Shown one piece after another: positions 33,969-36,882 of a stretch of DNA of 36,882 nucleotides. The notes beneath the pieces were generated by a model. It saw only the letters and a list, made by a program, of their open reading frames with translations, made no database searches and was not told the origin of the DNA. The DNA is from an uncultured Alphaproteobacteria bacterium. Lineage in GTDB: Bacteria; Pseudomonadota; Alphaproteobacteria; Thalassobaculales; Thalassobaculaceae. The DNA is taken from assembly GCA_902578675.1 (NCBI GenBank), contig CACHDV010000012.1, positions 1 through 36,882 on the forward strand. Direction: 5' to 3'. The first letter of the stretch is position 1, and each line of letters starts with the position of its first letter. The position numbers and the translations under genes were made by a program.

Positions 33969-34988
33969 TTATTTCGTCAAAGATTTTTTTGAAAATACAC
34001 CGCGCATCCAAAACAAAAGAAGCGTAACAATTGCTAAACCTATCGTTATTGAAACCGAGATATTAAATTCTATACACAAAAGTACGGCACCAAACAAAAT
34101 TAAATTCGCCAAAATGATAGCTCCGCAAACTTGACCATGCGATAAGCCTCTATCAACTGCAAACTGATAAAAGTGCTCCCGATGGGCTTGAAATATATTT
34201 TTTTTACATAGAAAACGCCTGATAATTGTTATTGTAGCATCGGCATAGTAGTAGGCTGGCAAAAGAACTATAGTCAAAAGCTCTATCCCAAAGCTATTGC
34301 TTGGAATAACGATAGATATTAGAAGCCAACCAATCAAGTAACCCAAAGGCACGCTTCCGACATCACCCATGAAAACTTTAGCAGGGGCCCAGTTCCATAT
34401 CAAAAACCCCAAAGCACAAGCAACAATGAGCATAGCGGGGATGAACACCCAAGAATTCAGTAGGCCGAATACCGATAAAAGTGATAAGCCAAGGCCAATA
34501 CTGATCATTTGGACTGCGGTGATTCCATCGATTCCATCCATAAAATTAAAAAGATTTATAAACCACAGCCACATCAAACCAGTTAGTGTTAGATCTATCC
34601 AGATAGGCAACCAAGCTTGAAAAATGGCACCTCTATTATTCACAATAATGAGGCTAGCTGCCACTGCGATAATTTGAAATAATAATTTCAAATATGGTGA
34701 CAGTCCCCGCAGATCATCAACAAAACAAACAATGCCGAGCAGTGCGGCTATTATTAGAATAAAAAGTTCACCGGCAATCCATTGTTGAGAGAGATATCTG
34801 TCTACTAACCAAAAACAGATTAAGGCTGATAACACAGCTATGCCGCCTCCCCTGGGAATTGAGGATACATGACTACTCCGTTCATTTGGAATATCCATAA
34901 TATTACCTCTCTTTAAGATAATAATGAGTAATCCTGTCCCTATTGCTGTAAAAATGAAACAAAGCGTTGTGAGGACTACTATATTCAT
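33969..34988 (-). CDS. WecA/WbpL-type undecaprenyl-phosphate glycosyl-1-phosphate transferase
   Basis: A 339-aa polytopic membrane protein (about ten hydrophobic segments) of the MraY/WecA family. It links a sugar-1-phosphate from a UDP-sugar to undecaprenyl phosphate to start a surface polysaccharide. Signature motifs are NERSSHVSSIPRGGGIAVL, the Mg-binding CFVDDLRGLSPYLKL, NLFNFMDGIDGITAVQ, KVFMGDVGSVPLGYLIG, and the cytoplasmic HREHFYQ motif. Length is typical. It is immediately upstream of the WbpV-like gene in the same run. The sugar used cannot be read from the sequence, though QuiNAc/FucNAc types are plausible from context. Confidence 0.93.
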   Translation of the reverse strand: MNIVVLTTLCFIFTAIGTGLLIIILKRGNIMDIPNERSSHVSSIPRGGGIAVLSALICFWLVDRYLSQQWIAGELFILIIAALLGIVCFVDDLRGLSPYLKLLFQIIAVAASLIIVNNRGAIFQAWLPIWIDLTLTGLMWLWFINLFNFMDGIDGITAVQMISIGLGLSLLSVFGLLNSWVFIPAMLIVACALGFLIWNWAPAKVFMGDVGSVPLGYLIGWLLISIVIPSNSFGIELLTIVLLPAYYYADATITIIRRFLCKKNIFQAHREHFYQFAVDRGLSHGQVCGAIILANLILFGAVLLCIEFNISVSITIGLAIVTLLLFWMRGVFSKKSLTK

Positions 34989-35044
34989 TGCTCATCCAAT
35001 TCGATTTTCTCTCTGGACCTTTTCAAAAAACCACTAGCTCGAAA

Positions 35045-35833
35045 TTATTCAGGCACTCGGAGGTCTGACTGAACTTTAAATGTTTCAGGATTACATATCA
35101 GTTCAAAGATCGCTTGGGCGGCTTCCCGTAGTAATTGTTCGCCTTTGGCACTGGACGATTGGCTGGGGTCTCCGATTACGCCATTAGAAGTAACATGCGT
35201 TAGCGAACGCCATCTATAAGAACCTTTTCCAGCAGCAAGAAAATCTAGTTTCATAGGCCCTTTTGCCTCATTCAAAAGACTATCCACGACTAGACTGGGC
35301 TCCAATGCCATCATCATAGAGGTCTCAGCCTCACAAGCGTGCATTACATTTGTTTGTGTTTCTAATATTTTAGCAAATCTATCTGCCGCCTCAAGCCAAT
35401 AAGTAGCGGCAACGATCGGCAGTGATAATTCCATGCTTATATCTTGTGCGCAGACTTCGGCAGCGGTGATATTTCCCCCATGCCCGTTTAATATGAGAAA
35501 CTTTGAAAATCCATGCCTCGAAATGCTTTTTATTAAATCTCTAACTATTAAAAAAAATGTATTAGAAGTTAATGTAACAGTACCTCCAAAAGGCATATGG
35601 TGCTCAGATAAACCATGCCATACTACCGGTAATGTTATTATCGGTAACCCTTTATCAACTCCCAAAGAAGCAGTTCGCTTCGAAACTTCTTCGACAAGCC
35701 GACTATCTACCATTACTGGTAAATGGGGGCCATGTTGTTCGAGGGCAGCTACAGGTAAGATAACGACAGTATCGTCCTGAGAATATTTACGAAGCTCGTC
35801 AGCTCTCAATCGCGCCCATTCGTATTCCGCCAT
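35045..35833 (-). CDS. creatininase-family amidohydrolase
   Basis: A 262-aa metal-dependent hydrolase. Ligand motifs of the family are visible: LPVAALEQHGPHLPVMVDSRL (Glu, His, Asp), HGLSEHHMPFGGTVTLTS, LILNGHGGNITAAE and the glutamate in HACEAETSMMMALEP. Relatives hydrolyse creatinine, a redox-cofactor precursor (MftE) or formamides of pyrimidine intermediates; which applies here is open. The ATG at 35833 has gggag about 6 nt upstream. It lies 11 bp after the heparinase-like gene, so the two are co-transcribed, and 56 bp before the WecA-like gene. Confidence 0.9.
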   Translation of the reverse strand: MAEYEWARLRADELRKYSQDDTVVILPVAALEQHGPHLPVMVDSRLVEEVSKRTASLGVDKGLPIITLPVVWHGLSEHHMPFGGTVTLTSNTFFLIVRDLIKSISRHGFSKFLILNGHGGNITAAEVCAQDISMELSLPIVAATYWLEAADRFAKILETQTNVMHACEAETSMMMALEPSLVVDSLLNEAKGPMKLDFLAAGKGSYRWRSLTHVTSNGVIGDPSQSSSAKGEQLLREAAQAIFELICNPETFKVQSDLRVPE

Positions 35834-35844
35834 TTTTTACTCCC

Positions 35845-36882
35845 TTAAGATTGTCCTACTCTACTCACCGCACCTCTTTCTTTTGAAAGAGACCACCGTA
35901 CTACTACCCTGTTTTTATCTCTTATATCTTGTAGGGAACGCACAACAGTTATTTGCTCCGTTCGCTGCCTTATTGCTGTCCCTAAGTACAAACTTTCTTC
36001 CAATGCCATGGCAGAGTCAGTTTTAAAACGCCAGAAGCCACCCGACGTCGGGCGTAAGAGAATAGACGATCCATCTTGCACCAAGGAAGCTCTAACGCGC
36101 GGATGAAGGTGAAATCTCACAACTGCTTTTTCAGGGATACCTCCAGGAGCGCCTGAATAATTGAGAGTTTCTTCTCCTCGTAAATCGGTTCCATCCGCTG
36201 ATAGATATAAATTACGATTATGGGTCAAACCATAACTTTCGCCATAACCTTCGTGGGTAATTTCTATGAGGCTACAGCCATCTACTAACTTTCTGGTGAC
36301 TGAAGTAAAAAGATTACGTGAACTGTTAGGTTCTTTTCTAGCCGTCATTCCTATACTTTTATCATCAACGGTTAACATAGAATGGGCGGAGGATACCTTA
36401 AGAGCTTCTCGAAGCTCAAAATTTCCAGGACTCGTTCCACAATTCACTATTAAACGTTGTTTGCCAGTACTAAATTCAAAAGCAGACAGGCTATCGTGAT
36501 TTTCATCATTTAAATTCACACCCGCACCTGTGTCCACGATCAAATTTGAGCTGCCAGCCGATATTTTATGAAATCCTGTTTGATCGGCAGAATATATCGT
36601 TTTTTGTTGGGATTCGACCTGTCCAAGGACACTATCAATTAGAGGTTTTCCATTTTCCTGAGAATTATGAAAAAGTGCTAGTTTGCCATCACCGTGCCGC
36701 CACAGGCGCAGCATCCGTGACATTTTTGCTATATATATTTGGAAATCTTCGCTGGTTTCTAACCCATAACGCCTCAAAATATTTCTGATATCAATTAGGG
36801 CCATGATAAATTCTATATGGGTCGACGGCGACCTTGAAGCATGGCCTCCATCTAAGAATATTTGTGCCTCCAATTCTCTATG
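35845..36882 (-). CDS. heparinase II/III family protein, 5' partial (C-terminal part only)
   Basis: The frame remains open to the window edge, reading HRELEAQIFLDGGHASRSP at the start, so the TTG used by the track is not the true start and the gene continues beyond 36882. The visible 345 or so residues carry the family's catalytic-barrel end and the beta-sandwich domain: GDGKLALFHNS, QTGFHKISAGSSNLIVDTGAG, FEFSTGKQRLIVNCGTS and AVVRFHLHPRVRASL. Family members cleave or bind acidic polysaccharides. In alphaproteobacteria this subgroup is often a housekeeping neighbour of rsmB/purH, and its function there is not settled. No such neighbours are in view. Confidence 0.88.
   Translation of the reverse strand, partial: HRELEAQIFLDGGHASRSPSTHIEFIMALIDIRNILRRYGLETSEDFQIYIAKMSRMLRLWRHGDGKLALFHNSQENGKPLIDSVLGQVESQQKTIYSADQTGFHKISAGSSNLIVDTGAGVNLNDENHDSLSAFEFSTGKQRLIVNCGTSPGNFELREALKVSSAHSMLTVDDKSIGMTARKEPNSSRNLFTSVTRKLVDGCSLIEITHEGYGESYGLTHNRNLYLSADGTDLRGEETLNYSGAPGGIPEKAVVRFHLHPRVRASLVQDGSSILLRPTSGGFWRFKTDSAMALEESLYLGTAIRQRTEQITVVRSLQDIRDKNRVVVRWSLSKERGAVSRVGQS

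Noticed and set aside
1-36882. tRNA genes, CRISPR repeats, insertion sequences or attachment sites
   Set aside because: No intergenic stretch shows a tRNA T-loop and acceptor pattern, spaced direct repeats, transposase fragments or integrase genes.

Overview
This is a gene-dense, AT-rich window with no rRNA, tRNA, CRISPR array or mobile element that I can see. Protein signatures point to an alphaproteobacterium, probably a free-living marine lineage. The clues are an enzyme I with the GHTAIMAR-type histidine motif, an RHH_4-type ribbon-helix-helix protein, a TIGR02444-type protein, a heparinase II/III homologue with the alphaproteobacterial RELEAQI motif, and compact spacing. The order-level assignment is inference. 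No gap between genes exceeds 300 bases; the largest (about 237 b, 29212-29448) separates the divergent TIGR02444/amidase and purEK units.

Layout, left to right. (1) 1-6065 (+): the 3' part of a PEP-protein phosphotransferase, a Gfo/Idh-like protein with degenerate catalytic motifs, a class I/II aminotransferase, ahcY behind a leader with competing base-pairing options, a small cupin, and a ribbon-helix-helix regulator. (2) 6081-12744: a RutE-like nitroreductase (-), a TauE/SafE exporter (+), and a divergent catabolic island. The minus arm of the island is a flavin oxidoreductase and an M19 dipeptidase-like protein that has lost metal ligands. The plus arm is an Asp/Glu racemase-fold protein, an acetamidase/formamidase and an allantoinase-like polysaccharide deacetylase. 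Together they look like oxidation, ring opening and amide hydrolysis of a nitrogenous compound; the substrate is unknown. (3) 12758-20082 (-): one long co-directional run of TPP-dependent E1 alpha, E1 beta, a tandem-duplicated unknown protein, a dimeric alpha/beta-barrel unknown protein, tgt, queG and an aromatic-amino-acid-type decarboxylase. (4) 20236-21830 (+): a queuosine precursor transporter and queA, so four queuosine genes flank the E1 operon. (5) 21922-27224 (+): glycerate 2-kinase, pcaH, pcaG, a TauD-like dioxygenase, an LLM-class flavin oxidoreductase and a UbiX-type flavin prenyltransferase. (6) 27293-29211 (-): an amidase and a TIGR02444-family protein. (7) 29449-31022 (+): purE and purK, overlapping. 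(8) 31066-36882 (-): a WbpM/FlaA1-type NDP-sugar epimerase/dehydratase, a WbpV-type epimerase/reductase, a WecA/WbpL-type glycosyl-1-phosphate transferase, a creatininase-family amidohydrolase, and the C-terminal part of a heparinase II/III protein running off the window.

The main themes are queuosine tRNA modification, methyl-cycle recycling (ahcY), purine synthesis (purEK), surface polysaccharide initiation, and several incomplete or unusual catabolic sets. The least explained parts are the E1 operon with its two unknown partners, the divergent nitrogen-compound island, and the ahcY leader, where the start-codon context is repeated in the upstream hairpin arm.
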